64,000 bases of DNA, from assembly GCA_024234935.1 (NCBI GenBank), contig JACKNI010000002.1, positions 124,001 to 188,000 of the forward strand, read 5' to 3'. This DNA is from Chromatiales bacterium (GTDB taxonomy: Bacteria > Pseudomonadota > Gammaproteobacteria > Steroidobacterales > GCA-2729495). The notes below the pieces were generated by a model. It searched no databases, had not been told where the DNA came from, and saw nothing but the letters and a program-made list of their open reading frames with translations. Shown one piece after another: positions 25,740-34,507 of this stretch; the stretch's first letter is position 1; each line of letters begins with the position of its first letter. Both the position numbers and the translations under genes were made by a program.

Positions 25740-26083
25740 TACGCCTCCACCCGCAGCTACCCTTCCTGTTGCTCCTGGCTGGCGCTGCCGCGGCACAGAC
25801 GCCCTCGGCCATGGATGCGAACCGGTGGAATCTCGATACTGCACAGCCGTCAACGCCGGAAACCGGAACCGCTGAAACCGGGACGACGGCGCAATCGCCG
25901 CTGAACCTGCGGGTCTACAAGGACTTCGACGGAAACAGACCGCACAAGGGCGAAAACCCCTACGCAGTCGACGTCAGCGCCGTAATGACACGGTGTACGG
26001 ATGGCAGCCTGATCGTCACGGCGCTGGTGATCGGCGGCCAGCTCACTCCCCTGGACAATCGTTGTCCAACCACCAGCCCATAA
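25736..26083 (+). CDS. Small exported hypothetical protein
   Basis: A 115-residue protein starting at GTG 25736, overlapping the stop of the hydrolase (GTGA). Residues 1-20 look like a signal peptide (MIRLHPQLPFLLLLAGAAAA). The mature part has a Thr/Glu/Pro-rich linker (~35-52) followed by a short domain with two cysteines (TRCTDG and NRCPTT) that could form one disulfide. No family recognised. It stands between a hydrolase and two cytochrome genes with 11 bp to the next start, so it is probably co-expressed; no direct clue to function. Confidence 0.65.
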   Translation: MIRLHPQLPFLLLLAGAAAAQTPSAMDANRWNLDTAQPSTPETGTAETGTTAQSPLNLRVYKDFDGNRPHKGENPYAVDVSAVMTRCTDGSLIVTALVIGGQLTPLDNRCPTTSP

Positions 26084-26094
26084 GAGGTATCCAA

Positions 26095-26550
26095 ATGCAC
26101 CACCGCAGTCTGAGCATACTCCTGACCATTGCGACGCTCGCCTTTGCCAGCACCAGCTTCAGCGCCACGGCGCCCGCCGATGCGATCAAGTATCGCAAGG
26201 CCGTCATGTCGGCCATGGCCGCCCACACGGGCGCGTTCTCGCTGATCAATTTCGGTCGCGTCGAGCACCAGGATCACCTGCGTGCCCACGTCGAGGCACT
26301 CGCAGCGATGGGGACCGAGGTCAAGGTCCTCTTTCCGGCCGGAACCGATACGGGCAACACCGATGCCTTGCCTTTGATCTGGCAGGAACAGGACAAATTC
26401 GGACAGATGGTTACCGCCGTGGAAAAGTCGACGGCAGAACTTCGTGATGCGGTAGTGGCAGGTGACAAGGCCGCAACCATGAAGGCCTTCAAGGCCGTCG
26501 GTGAGGCCTGCAAGGGCTGTCACGACCGTTACCGGAAAGAAAAGAAGTAA
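26095..26550 (+). CDS. Class II cytochrome c (cytochrome c'/c556 type)
   Basis: A 151-residue periplasmic heme protein. A signal peptide covers residues 1-23 (ILLTIATLAFASTSFSA). The mature part is predicted as a four-helix bundle beginning DAIKYRKAVMSAMAAHTGAF, the typical start of cytochrome c'/c556. The single heme motif CKGCH lies at the very C-terminus (CKGCHDRYR), the hallmark of class II c cytochromes. Start ATG 26095 is preceded by AGAGG; the open frame continues upstream without a site. The stop codon overlaps the start of the diheme cytochrome gene (TAATG), so the two are coupled and probably partners in electron transfer. Confidence 0.92.
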   Translation: MHHRSLSILLTIATLAFASTSFSATAPADAIKYRKAVMSAMAAHTGAFSLINFGRVEHQDHLRAHVEALAAMGTEVKVLFPAGTDTGNTDALPLIWQEQDKFGQMVTAVEKSTAELRDAVVAGDKAATMKAFKAVGEACKGCHDRYRKEKK

Positions 26551-27443
26551 TGGCGGTGCGTCCGGGACTCCGCGTGGAGTCCCGGTTCTTCGCCGCGCTG
26601 CTGCTCTCGCTCATCGCTGCATCCTGCCTGGCGGCAGCAGCGGATTCGGGACAGATTGAACGCGGCCGCTATCTCGTCCATGCCGGCGGCTGCATCAGCT
26701 GTCATACGGCCGATCGCCCGGACGCAACACCGCTTGCCGGGGGGCGTCGCCTGGAAACCCCGTTCGGGATCTTTTACTCCCCCAACCTGAGACCTGACCG
26801 CGAAACCGGCACCGGTGGCTGGACGGACCGTGATTTCGATGCGGCGCTCCGGCAGGGACGCGCGCCGGACGGCAGCCTCTACTATCCCGTGTTCCCCTAC
26901 CCCGCCTATGCGGGAATGAGCGATCGCGATGTGTCGGCAATCGCCGCTTATCTGCGCAGCCTGCCGCCGGTACACAATCCGGTTCCCCCGCACGAACTGC
27001 CCTGGTACCTGCGCTGGCGCCAGGTCATGCTGGGCTGGAACCTGCTCTGGTTTCATCCGCAACCTTTTCAGGCTGATCAGGCACGGGATGCGGAATGGAA
27101 TCGGGGTGCCTACCTGGTCCGCCACCTGGGTCATTGCGGCGAGTGCCATACCCCGCGCAATTTTCTGGGCGCACGCGATGATTCGCGGGAACTCGCCGGC
27201 AACCCTGATGGCCCCGACGACGAGGAAATTCCCGGCATCCGCCAGGATCGTGAAGGCGGGATCGGCCAGTGGACGATCGACGATATCCTTCTGTTTCTTG
27301 AAATGGGCATGCTGCCGGACGGTGACTTCGCCGGTTCCTCGATGAGCGAAGTGATCGACGACAACACCAGTCAGCTGACGGCAGCTGATCGCCGCGCGAT
27401 TGCGGTATACCTGCAATCCCTGGCGCCACTTCATTCACCATAA
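26550..27443 (+). CDS. Diheme cytochrome c
   Basis: A 297-residue exported protein. A hydrophobic signal covers residues ~12-32 (FFAALLLSLIAASCLAAAA). Two class I heme sites follow: CISCH at Cys48-His52 and CGECH at Cys196-His200, each at the start of a cytochrome domain (RGRYLVHAGGCISCHTA and RGAYLVRHLGHCGECHTP). This matches the cytochrome subunits of membrane dehydrogenases such as alcohol or gluconate dehydrogenase, except that those are usually triheme. Axial Met candidates are present in both domains. It probably passes electrons from a periplasmic dehydrogenase to a terminal oxidase. No dehydrogenase is adjacent; the PQQ enzyme at 3406 is a distant candidate partner. Confidence 0.9.
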   Translation: MAVRPGLRVESRFFAALLLSLIAASCLAAAADSGQIERGRYLVHAGGCISCHTADRPDATPLAGGRRLETPFGIFYSPNLRPDRETGTGGWTDRDFDAALRQGRAPDGSLYYPVFPYPAYAGMSDRDVSAIAAYLRSLPPVHNPVPPHELPWYLRWRQVMLGWNLLWFHPQPFQADQARDAEWNRGAYLVRHLGHCGECHTPRNFLGARDDSRELAGNPDGPDDEEIPGIRQDREGGIGQWTIDDILLFLEMGMLPDGDFAGSSMSEVIDDNTSQLTAADRRAIAVYLQSLAPLHSP

Positions 27444-27557
27444 GGCAGCGAACAGCCCCGGGGACCACAACATTCCGGGAAATGCCGTGCAGCCCGTCAC
27501 AGTTCCGGAAGCTGTCTGCTGTTAGAGTGGGCTGGCCGTAACAAGAACAAGAAAAAA

Positions 27558-28772
27558 ATGGCAGGCGTGTTTTCAGCGCAGCTGATTCCGGTTGACTGCA
27601 GACGGTTGCAGCTCGGCATGTATGTCGCCGAGCTCGACCGCCCCTGGCTGCAGACGCCGTTCCACGCGCATGGTTTTCTGCTCGCCCACGCGGAACAGAT
27701 CGAAGCCTTGCGTCGTGTCTGCAGCTATGTGTATGTCGACCCGGTACTTTCCGAGCACAGCGAGAGCGACCTGTTCAGCACGGGTCTGACCGCTCGCGTG
27801 AGCACCCTGAAACCAGACCATAGACTGTCCGGCCTCGACCGGAGCCGGCACGCACTGCACGAAACCGGTCACGCGCTGGATGCGACTGTGCGCGAAGCAC
27901 GACGCTCGGAGCAGATCTCCCTCGACGCACCCAGACTGGCCCTCAAGGCACTGGTCAGCAACCTGGTCGAGGACAGCGATACCCTGCCGTGGCTGCTGGC
28001 GACGGAACTGCATGTCGGTTTCCTGTATCGCCGCGCGCTCGGCTCGGCCGTACTCATGACGATTGCCGGCCACCGCATCGGCTTTGAGCGGACAGTGCTC
28101 GACGAACTGGCCCTCGCGGGACTGCTGCTGGACATCGGCAAGATCTCCGTGCCCATCACCATTCTGGCCAAACCTGCACGCCTGACCGGCCCTGAACGCG
28201 GCTTCATCACGCGGCACGTACGACGCGGGCTGTACATGGTGCGCGCCGCCGAAGTCATTTCTGAAACCCTGGAAGAGGCCATACTCGGCCACCATGAACG
28301 GCTCGATGGCAGCGGTTACCCACGCGGCGTCCGTGGCACGCGTCTGTCGCTCAGCGCGCGGCTCGCCGGAATCGTCGATACCTATGACGCACTGATGCAG
28401 CACAAGAGTTATGGCCCCGCGCTGCCTGCACACGATGCCATACGACTCCTGAATTCCATGCGCGACACGCAGTTTGATTCAGCCCTGGTAAAAACCTTCA
28501 TTCAGGCGCTCGGTGTCTATCCAACCGGTTCATGGGTGCAGCTCGCGGACGGCCGGCTTGGTATCGTCCGGAGCCAGACTGCTCATGAGCCGGCCCGTCC
28601 CCAAATTGCCCTCGTCTGCGACGGCAGCGGCGATGCGCTGAAAACCGATGCCATGCTCTGGAGACCAGCCCGGCGCGGCGATATTGCACGCGCGGTGCTG
28701 CCTGGCCAGGTACGGGTCAGCCAGCGTATCGTCGATGCAGCAGTTCTGGCGGCCGCAAACCTTGCCGCCTGA
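27558..28772 (+). CDS. DUF3391/HD-GYP protein with degenerate metal-site motifs
   Basis: A 404-residue protein. The N-terminal ~90 residues match DUF3391 (DCRRLQLGMYVAELDRPWLQ), common in front of HD-GYP domains. The HD-GYP domain keeps HHERLDGSGYP (His245-His246) and LAGIVDTYDAL. The catalytic HD pair reads LLLDIGKI (Leu191-Asp192), so the His is lost, and the early 'HS' metal-site segment reads RRALGSAV. An intact domain would hydrolyse cyclic-di-GMP; with these changes it is more likely a binding or signalling protein. It starts with ATG 27558 just after an A-rich stretch. The protein at 37620 has the same architecture and similar losses. Confidence 0.85.
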   Translation: MAGVFSAQLIPVDCRRLQLGMYVAELDRPWLQTPFHAHGFLLAHAEQIEALRRVCSYVYVDPVLSEHSESDLFSTGLTARVSTLKPDHRLSGLDRSRHALHETGHALDATVREARRSEQISLDAPRLALKALVSNLVEDSDTLPWLLATELHVGFLYRRALGSAVLMTIAGHRIGFERTVLDELALAGLLLDIGKISVPITILAKPARLTGPERGFITRHVRRGLYMVRAAEVISETLEEAILGHHERLDGSGYPRGVRGTRLSLSARLAGIVDTYDALMQHKSYGPALPAHDAIRLLNSMRDTQFDSALVKTFIQALGVYPTGSWVQLADGRLGIVRSQTAHEPARPQIALVCDGSGDALKTDAMLWRPARRGDIARAVLPGQVRVSQRIVDAAVLAAANLAA

Positions 28773-28786
28773 GGGAGGACTTCCGC

Positions 28787-29467
28787 TTGTCCGCGATCCA
28801 GCTCTACAGTTTTGCAGCCTGCCCCTACGCACAACGCGTGCACATTGCCCTGCTGGAAAAGCAGCTCGACTTCGAACTCATCGAGATCGACCTGTTCAAC
28901 CGCCCCGAATGGTTCGCGGCGATTTCACCCTACGGAAAAGTCCCCGTGCTGCGTCACGCAGGGGTGACCGTCCATGAGTCAACGATCATCAACCAGTACC
29001 TCGACGAGGCTTTTCCGCAACCGGCGCTGATGCCGGAATCCCCGGCCCTGCGGGCCGAGGCGCGGATCTGGATGGATTACTGTGAAACGCGATTTCTGCC
29101 GGCAGCGCACAAGCTGATGTCGGAAGCCGACGACGCACAGAAGCGGACTGCCAACGTCGAAAGGCTTTCGGAAGTGCTGCGCCATATCGAACACGCGGGG
29201 CTGCGCAAGACCGGATCCGGCCCCTGGTTCTTCGGGCAGCAATTTTCGCTGACCGACATCCAGTTCGCACCCTTTCTTGAACGCTTTGAAATGTATGCAC
29301 AGCTGGCCGGCGCCGTTTTGCCCGAAGACTGCGGCCGGTTGCGTGACTGGATGAGCGCCTTGCTGAAGCGTCCAGCTGTCGCGGCCACTGCACATAACAC
29401 CGGATATCACTTCGAAGCACGGCGACAGATGCTGGAACGGATCGCTGCCAGACACGCCGCTGCTTGA
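28787..29467 (+). CDS. Glutathione S-transferase family protein
   Basis: A 226-residue cytoplasmic protein. The N-terminal thioredoxin-like domain starts IQLYSFAACPYAQRVHIAL; the CPYA tetrad places a Cys at the active site as in omega/beta and dehydroascorbate reductase-like GSTs. The cis-Pro (GKVPVL) and the ES glutathione-binding pair (VHESTIINQYL) are present. The C-terminal all-helical domain ends with an FSLTDIQFAPFLERF motif containing the conserved Asp. Start is TTG 28787 with the strong site GAGGGAGGA seven bases upstream. It follows the HD-GYP gene by 14 bp, so the two may be co-transcribed. Substrate unknown. Confidence 0.88.
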   Translation: MSAIQLYSFAACPYAQRVHIALLEKQLDFELIEIDLFNRPEWFAAISPYGKVPVLRHAGVTVHESTIINQYLDEAFPQPALMPESPALRAEARIWMDYCETRFLPAAHKLMSEADDAQKRTANVERLSEVLRHIEHAGLRKTGSGPWFFGQQFSLTDIQFAPFLERFEMYAQLAGAVLPEDCGRLRDWMSALLKRPAVAATAHNTGYHFEARRQMLERIAARHAAA

Positions 29468-29578
29468 CAGCACCCGGTGCGCCCGATTCAATAGGCGCTG
29501 CCTTGAAAACTTCGTGGGGAAGGATGGACGGCCGCAAATCGTCCATGAACTTGATCTGGCCGAAAGAGGTGATGCCAG

Positions 29579-30739
29579 ATGGTCAATTCTCCCGCTACGC
29601 TCGATCCGGTTGAACTCTCACGGCTCATCAGCCTGGCTTACGAGGCACCATTTCTGGCTTCCGGCTGGCGCGATTTCACCACTGCTGCTGCCAGGTTGCT
29701 GCAGACCCGGTTTGCGATGATCCACCGAATGGACTTCGCCAATCAGCTGAAGTCCATGCATGTTGCCGGCGGTATCGACGAATCTTTCAATCACGCCTTC
29801 ACGCCACGCTGGGGCGAGGGCGGCGATGACATCTACCTGCAGGCCATGCTCGACCAGCCAGCCGGTGCGATCCGGCTGAGCAGCGAAATCGTCGCACCCG
29901 ATCTGGCCCACCAGACCGAGATTCACCGTGAGCTGGCTGCTCCCTGGCAGCTCGAATACTTTCTGTTTGCCTCGCTAGGCAGCCACGATGGCGTGACCTC
30001 GGTCCTGTCGCTGGCCCGTTGCATCGACGACGACCCCTTCACCACGGCAGATATCGATCTGCTGTCCCAGGCGCTGCTGCCACACCTGTGCAGGAGCATC
30101 AGCGTACACACGAGCATCGCCAGCATTCGCCAGAACAATGCGCTGCTGGCTGCGATGATCGATATGGCACCGTGTGGCATCGTGGTATTTGATGTCAGTG
30201 GACGGCCCATACTCGTCAACGAAAGCGCAGCGGCAATGTTCGCGCGTGACAGAGGGCTTGCGCTGCGGAACGGGAAGCTGCGCACCGCAGACTCGCGTGC
30301 ACAGGCGATGCTCGATGCGGCGCTGCCGAACGCCATTGCGCTCAGTCAGGGCCAGCTGGCAAGGCCTCCGGCACCGATCGTCATCCCGCGCAATGGGGGA
30401 GCCCAGCCCTGTCAGCTCGTGTTCTCGCCATTGACGAAGCACTCCGAAATGGCCGAGCTTCCCAGGCGGGCGGCCTGTGTCGCGCTGATCTACGATGAGC
30501 GCGGCCACCAGCCTGACCTGCCTGCCGATCTGGCAGGGACTTACGGGCTCAGCAAGGCGGAAGTGCGACTCTGCAAGACCCTGCTCACCGGCAAGACGGC
30601 GCAGCAGGCGGCTGATGCCCTCAATATCAGCCCAAATACCGTGAAAACACACCTGTCCCGGATCTTCCACAAGACCGGCGTGCACTCCCAGACTGCCCTG
30701 CTGCACCTGTTGACTACGCAAGTGCAGACCCGGAACTGA
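29579..30739 (+). CDS. LuxR-family transcriptional regulator with PAS-like domain
   Basis: A 386-residue protein. The C-terminal ~65 residues are a LuxR helix-turn-helix (YGLSKAEVRLCKTLLTGKTA, QQAADALNISPNTVKTHLSR, IFHKTGVHSQTALLHLL). Before it, residues ~190-290 look PAS-like (MIDMAPCGIVVFDVSGRPIL). The N-terminal part is an unassigned sensor region. No receiver domain and no acyl-homoserine-lactone domain is evident. ATG 29579 is preceded by AGAGGTG. It lies 55 bp before a two-component operon on the same strand but with its own spacing, so it may be independent. Signal and targets unknown. Confidence 0.85.
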   Translation: MVNSPATLDPVELSRLISLAYEAPFLASGWRDFTTAAARLLQTRFAMIHRMDFANQLKSMHVAGGIDESFNHAFTPRWGEGGDDIYLQAMLDQPAGAIRLSSEIVAPDLAHQTEIHRELAAPWQLEYFLFASLGSHDGVTSVLSLARCIDDDPFTTADIDLLSQALLPHLCRSISVHTSIASIRQNNALLAAMIDMAPCGIVVFDVSGRPILVNESAAAMFARDRGLALRNGKLRTADSRAQAMLDAALPNAIALSQGQLARPPAPIVIPRNGGAQPCQLVFSPLTKHSEMAELPRRAACVALIYDERGHQPDLPADLAGTYGLSKAEVRLCKTLLTGKTAQQAADALNISPNTVKTHLSRIFHKTGVHSQTALLHLLTTQVQTRN

Positions 30740-30794
30740 GCGTTTTCCCGATCCAGGCTCCACCAGGCAGGCTGTCCCGGCTATCATTGGCAAT

Positions 30795-31478
30795 ATGCGT
30801 GTCCTCGTAATCGAAGACGATCCCGGCGTAGCCAGCTTCATCATCGGCGGACTGCGTGAGTCCGGCCATACCGTCGACCATTGCGCCGACGGCAAGGACG
30901 GGCAGTTCCTGGCGAGCAGCGGCAACTACGATGCGCTGATCATCGACCGCATGCTGCCCGGCATTGACGGGCTCAGCATCGTGCAGACGCTGCGGACTGC
31001 CGGCAATACCACGCCCACACTGATCCTCAGCGCACTGGGCGAGGTCGACGACAAGGTCAAGGGACTCCGGGCGGGGGCGGATGACTATATCGGCAAGCCC
31101 TTCGCCTTTGCCGAGCTCATGGCACGACTCGAAGCCATCGCCCGGCGCCCGGTACGCGAGGGCGCAGAAACCGTTACAGAAGTACAGGTTGGCGACCTGC
31201 ACGTGGACCTGCTGAGCCGCGCAGTACACCGCGCCGGCAAGGAGATCGATCTGCAGCCGCGTGAATTCCGCCTGCTCGAGTACCTGATGCGTAACCGTGA
31301 CCAGGTTGTCACACGCACCATGCTGCTGGAGAACGTCTGGGACTATCACTTCGATCCGCAGACCAACGTGATCGACGTGCACATCAGCCGTCTCAGGCGC
31401 AAGGTAGACAAGGACTTCGACCCGCCACTCATACATACGGTGCGCGGCGCCGGGTACAAGCTGAGTGAATCCCCTTAG
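30795..31478 (+). CDS. OmpR/PhoB-family response regulator
   Basis: A 227-residue protein. The receiver domain has the acidic pair (VLVIEDD), the phospho-acceptor Asp51 (ALIIDRMLP), the conserved Thr/Ser region (LILSALGEVDD) and the Lys (YIGKPFAF). The C-terminal winged helix-turn-helix is of OmpR/PhoB type (LQPREFRLLEYLMRN, TMLLENVWDYHFDPQTNVID, VHISRLRRKVD, TVRGAGYKL). The sequence is closest in style to CusR/QseB-like regulators. Its 3' end overlaps the histidine kinase start (GTG 31465) by 14 bp, so the pair is translationally coupled. Signal unknown; efflux or envelope genes downstream are possible targets. Confidence 0.95.
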   Translation: MRVLVIEDDPGVASFIIGGLRESGHTVDHCADGKDGQFLASSGNYDALIIDRMLPGIDGLSIVQTLRTAGNTTPTLILSALGEVDDKVKGLRAGADDYIGKPFAFAELMARLEAIARRPVREGAETVTEVQVGDLHVDLLSRAVHRAGKEIDLQPREFRLLEYLMRNRDQVVTRTMLLENVWDYHFDPQTNVIDVHISRLRRKVDKDFDPPLIHTVRGAGYKLSESP

Positions 31479-32913
31479 GCTGATCCGTACATCCACCTTC
31501 CAGCTCGCGTGGTGGTACATGGGGATTTTCGGCAGCTCGGCGATGATTCTCGTCGGCTACATCTACTGGGAAACCAACGGTTATCTCGAGCAGCAGACCA
31601 ACGCCACGATAAGCGCTGAAATCCGCGGACTCACCGAACAGTTCCGCCAGACCGGAGGCCCCGGCGTCGAGGCGGTGATTCGCGACCGCATCGCACGCGA
31701 TCCGGACCGGTCGACCCTCTATCTGCTGGTAACCGCCGACCAGCGCCCGGTTCTCGGCAACATGTCGGCGTGGCCTGCCGGTGAGCTGGATGCCAACGGC
31801 TGGTATCACTTTACGCAACCCGACCGGAACGGCCAGGCCGTACCTTTTCAGGGACAGATACTGCAAACCAGTGAAGGACACCGTTTACTGGTCGCGAAGG
31901 AGCAGGCCACCCTGGCTGCCACCCGGCAGCTGATCAACCGCGTCTACATCCTGACGCTGGTCATCGGCCTGCTGCTGGCGCTGTTCGGTGGCATCGTGAT
32001 GAGTTCCAGCGTGACGCGCCGCGTTGATGCGATCAACCGCACCAGCCGGGAAATCATGGCGGGGCGTCTGCAGCGCCGCATGCCTGTACGCGGCATCAAT
32101 GACGAGTTCGACCAGCTCGCCGACAACCTCAATGCGATGCTCGACCGGATCGACTCGCTGATCGACAGCGTGCGGGCAGTGACCGACAACATCGCCCATG
32201 ACCTGCGTACACCGCTGACCCGGCTGCGCGGCCGGCTCGAGAACCTCGCGCTTTATCCCGACATCAGCGAAACGGTGCGCAACGAGCTGAACGCAACGAT
32301 CACCGATGCCGACCATCTGCTCGCAACCTTTCGCGCACTGCTGCGCATTGCCAGGATCGAATCCGGCACCCACGACGAGGCATGGACTGACATCGATCTC
32401 GGCGCGCTGCTGCATGACGCATGGGAGCTTTATCATGCCGTCGGCGAAGAGAAGGAGATCGCCGTGCATCTGGGCCCTGCAGCCGGCCATGTGCGCGGCG
32501 ACCGGGACCTCATCTTCCAGGCGGTTTCAAACCTGCTCGACAATGCGATCAAGTACAGCCCGCCGGGTTCTGATGTGCGCCTGGAGATGCACGACGAGGG
32601 CGACGTCCTGACCATCACCGTCAGCGACCAGGGCCCCGGCGTACCGGAAAGCGAGCGCGGCAAGGTACTGGACCGCTTCTACCGGACCGCAACCGTCACC
32701 GGCATCCCCGGCAGCGGACTCGGTCTGTCACTGGTCAATGCGATTGCACGACATCACGGTGGGCAATTGATTCTGGCCGACAATGCGCCGGGGTTGCGCG
32801 TCCTGCTGGAGCTGCCAAAGACCGACTCCACCGGACCTGCCGCTGTCCCGGATGCAGGCCTCACCCGCAAGTCACGAAAGGCTTTGCCACTACCCGGAGA
32901 AGCCCATGGATAA
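31465..32913 (+). CDS. Sensor histidine kinase
   Basis: A 482-residue membrane kinase. Transmembrane helix 1 spans residues ~14-36 (LAWWYMGIFGSSAMILVGYI) and helix 2 ~155-178 (VYILTLVIGLLLALFGGIVM), flanking a ~115-residue periplasmic sensor. A HAMP region follows (RRVDAINRTSREIMAGRLQR), then the H-box HDLRTPLTRLRGRLE with phospho-acceptor His245, N-box NLLDNAIKYSPPG, DQGPGVP and GSGLGLSLV. It would phosphorylate the overlapping response regulator. The start is GTG 31465 inside the regulator gene. The 3' end overlaps the next small membrane protein by 8 bp, so all three form one operon. The sensed ligand is unknown. Confidence 0.93.
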   Translation: MNPLRLIRTSTFQLAWWYMGIFGSSAMILVGYIYWETNGYLEQQTNATISAEIRGLTEQFRQTGGPGVEAVIRDRIARDPDRSTLYLLVTADQRPVLGNMSAWPAGELDANGWYHFTQPDRNGQAVPFQGQILQTSEGHRLLVAKEQATLAATRQLINRVYILTLVIGLLLALFGGIVMSSSVTRRVDAINRTSREIMAGRLQRRMPVRGINDEFDQLADNLNAMLDRIDSLIDSVRAVTDNIAHDLRTPLTRLRGRLENLALYPDISETVRNELNATITDADHLLATFRALLRIARIESGTHDEAWTDIDLGALLHDAWELYHAVGEEKEIAVHLGPAAGHVRGDRDLIFQAVSNLLDNAIKYSPPGSDVRLEMHDEGDVLTITVSDQGPGVPESERGKVLDRFYRTATVTGIPGSGLGLSLVNAIARHHGGQLILADNAPGLRVLLELPKTDSTGPAAVPDAGLTRKSRKALPLPGEAHG

Positions 32914-33283
32914 CTTTCTGTTTCGCGCCCTGATTGCCGCGGCAGGCCTGTGGCTTGCCGAAACCTGGCTCGACGGCATCAGTTTCGACAGCGGTACCTG
33001 GCTGCTGGCGTCTGCCATCGTACTCGGCGTCATCAATGCTTTCGTGCGGCCGCTGGTCATGATCCTCACCCTGCCCCTGACGATCGTCACGCTGGGCTTT
33101 TTTGTGCTGATCCTGAATGGCGCGATGCTGGCACTGGCAGCATGGCTGCTGCCCGGCTTCCATGTCACCGGTTTCTGGTCGGCAGTCTGGGGGGCCCTGA
33201 TCGTCAGCGTGGTGAGCGGCATCGGCTCGTGGATATTCGGCCCGAAAGGCCGTGTCGAGGTCAACTTCATCCGGCGGGACTGA
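32906..33283 (+). CDS. Phage holin family IV-like (PF04020-type) membrane protein
   Basis: A 125-residue protein with four transmembrane helices and the family pattern: LFRALIAAAGLWLAETWL, GVINAFVRPLVMILTLPLTI, LGFFVLILNGAMLALAAWL, and a last helix around GALIVSVVSGIGSWIF. Members are widespread chromosomal membrane proteins despite the holin name; no phage genes are near. The start is ATG 32906, preceded by CCGGAGA, overlapping the kinase gene end by 8 bp. Co-transcription with the two-component system suggests an envelope role, not shown by sequence. Confidence 0.85.
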   Translation: MDNFLFRALIAAAGLWLAETWLDGISFDSGTWLLASAIVLGVINAFVRPLVMILTLPLTIVTLGFFVLILNGAMLALAAWLLPGFHVTGFWSAVWGALIVSVVSGIGSWIFGPKGRVEVNFIRRD

Positions 33284-33295
33284 AGCCCCGCGCGG

Positions 33296-34495
33296 CTACT
33301 CCGTCCGCAGCGATTCCACCGGGTCGAGCCGCGCCGCACGCCAGGCCGGAAGCACGCCGGCAATGAGTCCGATCAGCACGGCCACCAGCACGGCCGCCAC
33401 CATGTAGGACCACGACGGACTGACCGGCAGCGCCGGCACCAGCAGGGTCAAGAGCCCGAGGATGCCAAAGCCGAGCGCAATGCCCGAGAAGCCGCCGATT
33501 GCGGCCAGGACCATCGATTCCCCGAGGAAAATGTTGCGGATCTGCCGCCGGTGTGCGCCTACGGCCTGCAGCAGGCCGATCTCGGCGGTCCTTTCACGCA
33601 CCGCGATGGTCATGATCGTGAAGATGCCCACGCCGCCCACGAGCATCGAAATTCCACCCAGGGCGCCGACCGCAAAGGTGATCACATCGAGGACCGAGCC
33701 GAGCACATCCATCATTTCCTGCTGCGTGGTGATCGTGAAATCTTCGCTGCCATGGCGGGCGATGAGTACCCGGCGAATGCCTTCGACGACCTCGTCAACC
33801 GGCGCGCCCTCCTCGTACAGGACATCGATCTCGAAGAGGCCTTCCCGGTTGAACAGTTCCAGACCCTTGGCAACCGGGATATAGGCTGCATCGTCCAGAT
33901 CGAAACCGAACATCGTGCCCTTGGACTCCATGACGCCAATCACGGTATAGCGCTGTCCGCCGATACGGACGCGCTCACCGAGGGGATTGCGCTCACCGAA
34001 CAGTTCCGTGCGCACCTTGCTGCCGAGTACCGCATAGGCGCGCGGCGCATCCGGATTGTCGGCAGGCAGAAAATTACCGAGCGCGACGCGAAAAGACAGC
34101 GTCTCGGTCATCTCGGAACCCGTGCCGCTGACGATGACCTTGCGCTCCCGCCCGCCGCTCTCCACCGATGCCGTACCCTGCACGAGAGGCAGGGTCGAAC
34201 GCACATACGGCACACGCTTGAGTGCTGCCGCATCGTCGAGGTTCAGCGGCCGGACGGAGTTCAGCACGCCGGTCGGCATTCCAAAGGTCTTGGCCTTGCC
34301 CGGATTGACGCCAATGATGTTGGTACCAAACTGCGTGAACTGCGTGAGCATGTACTTGTGCAGCCCTTCGCCGATCGAGGTCAGCAGCAGCACCGCGGCG
34401 ACGCCGATCGCAATGCCGAGCGCAGTCAGCACGCTGCGCAGACGATGGGATACCGCTGACCGGGCAGTAAAGCGGATGAGTTCAGCGATACGCAT
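33296..34495 (-). CDS. ABC transporter permease (MacB/FtsX family)
   Basis: A 399-residue protein. One helix near residues 20-42 (LRSVLTALGIAIGVAAVLLL), a ~230-residue periplasmic MacB-PCD domain (including TLSFRVALGNFLPADNPDAP and RVRIGGQRYTVIGVMESKG), and three C-terminal helices beginning AVGALGGISMLVGGVGIFTI with the FtsX-type TAEIGLLQAVGAHRRQI loop. This is the topology of MacB/LolCDE-type mechanotransmission permeases. It lies 12 bp downstream of a second permease on the same strand; the four genes 33296-37549 encode permease, permease, ATPase and adaptor. Probably exports an antibiotic, peptide or lipid-like molecule. Confidence 0.93.
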   Translation of the reverse strand: MRIAELIRFTARSAVSHRLRSVLTALGIAIGVAAVLLLTSIGEGLHKYMLTQFTQFGTNIIGVNPGKAKTFGMPTGVLNSVRPLNLDDAAALKRVPYVRSTLPLVQGTASVESGGRERKVIVSGTGSEMTETLSFRVALGNFLPADNPDAPRAYAVLGSKVRTELFGERNPLGERVRIGGQRYTVIGVMESKGTMFGFDLDDAAYIPVAKGLELFNREGLFEIDVLYEEGAPVDEVVEGIRRVLIARHGSEDFTITTQQEMMDVLGSVLDVITFAVGALGGISMLVGGVGIFTIMTIAVRERTAEIGLLQAVGAHRRQIRNIFLGESMVLAAIGGFSGIALGFGILGLLTLLVPALPVSPSWSYMVAAVLVAVLIGLIAGVLPAWRAARLDPVESLRTE

Positions 34496-34507
34496 CAGCT
34501 ACGCCGT

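Noticed and set aside
32906..33283. Holin-like gene as a sign of a prophage
   Set aside because: The family is widespread on chromosomes, it overlaps a two-component operon and no other phage gene is in the window.
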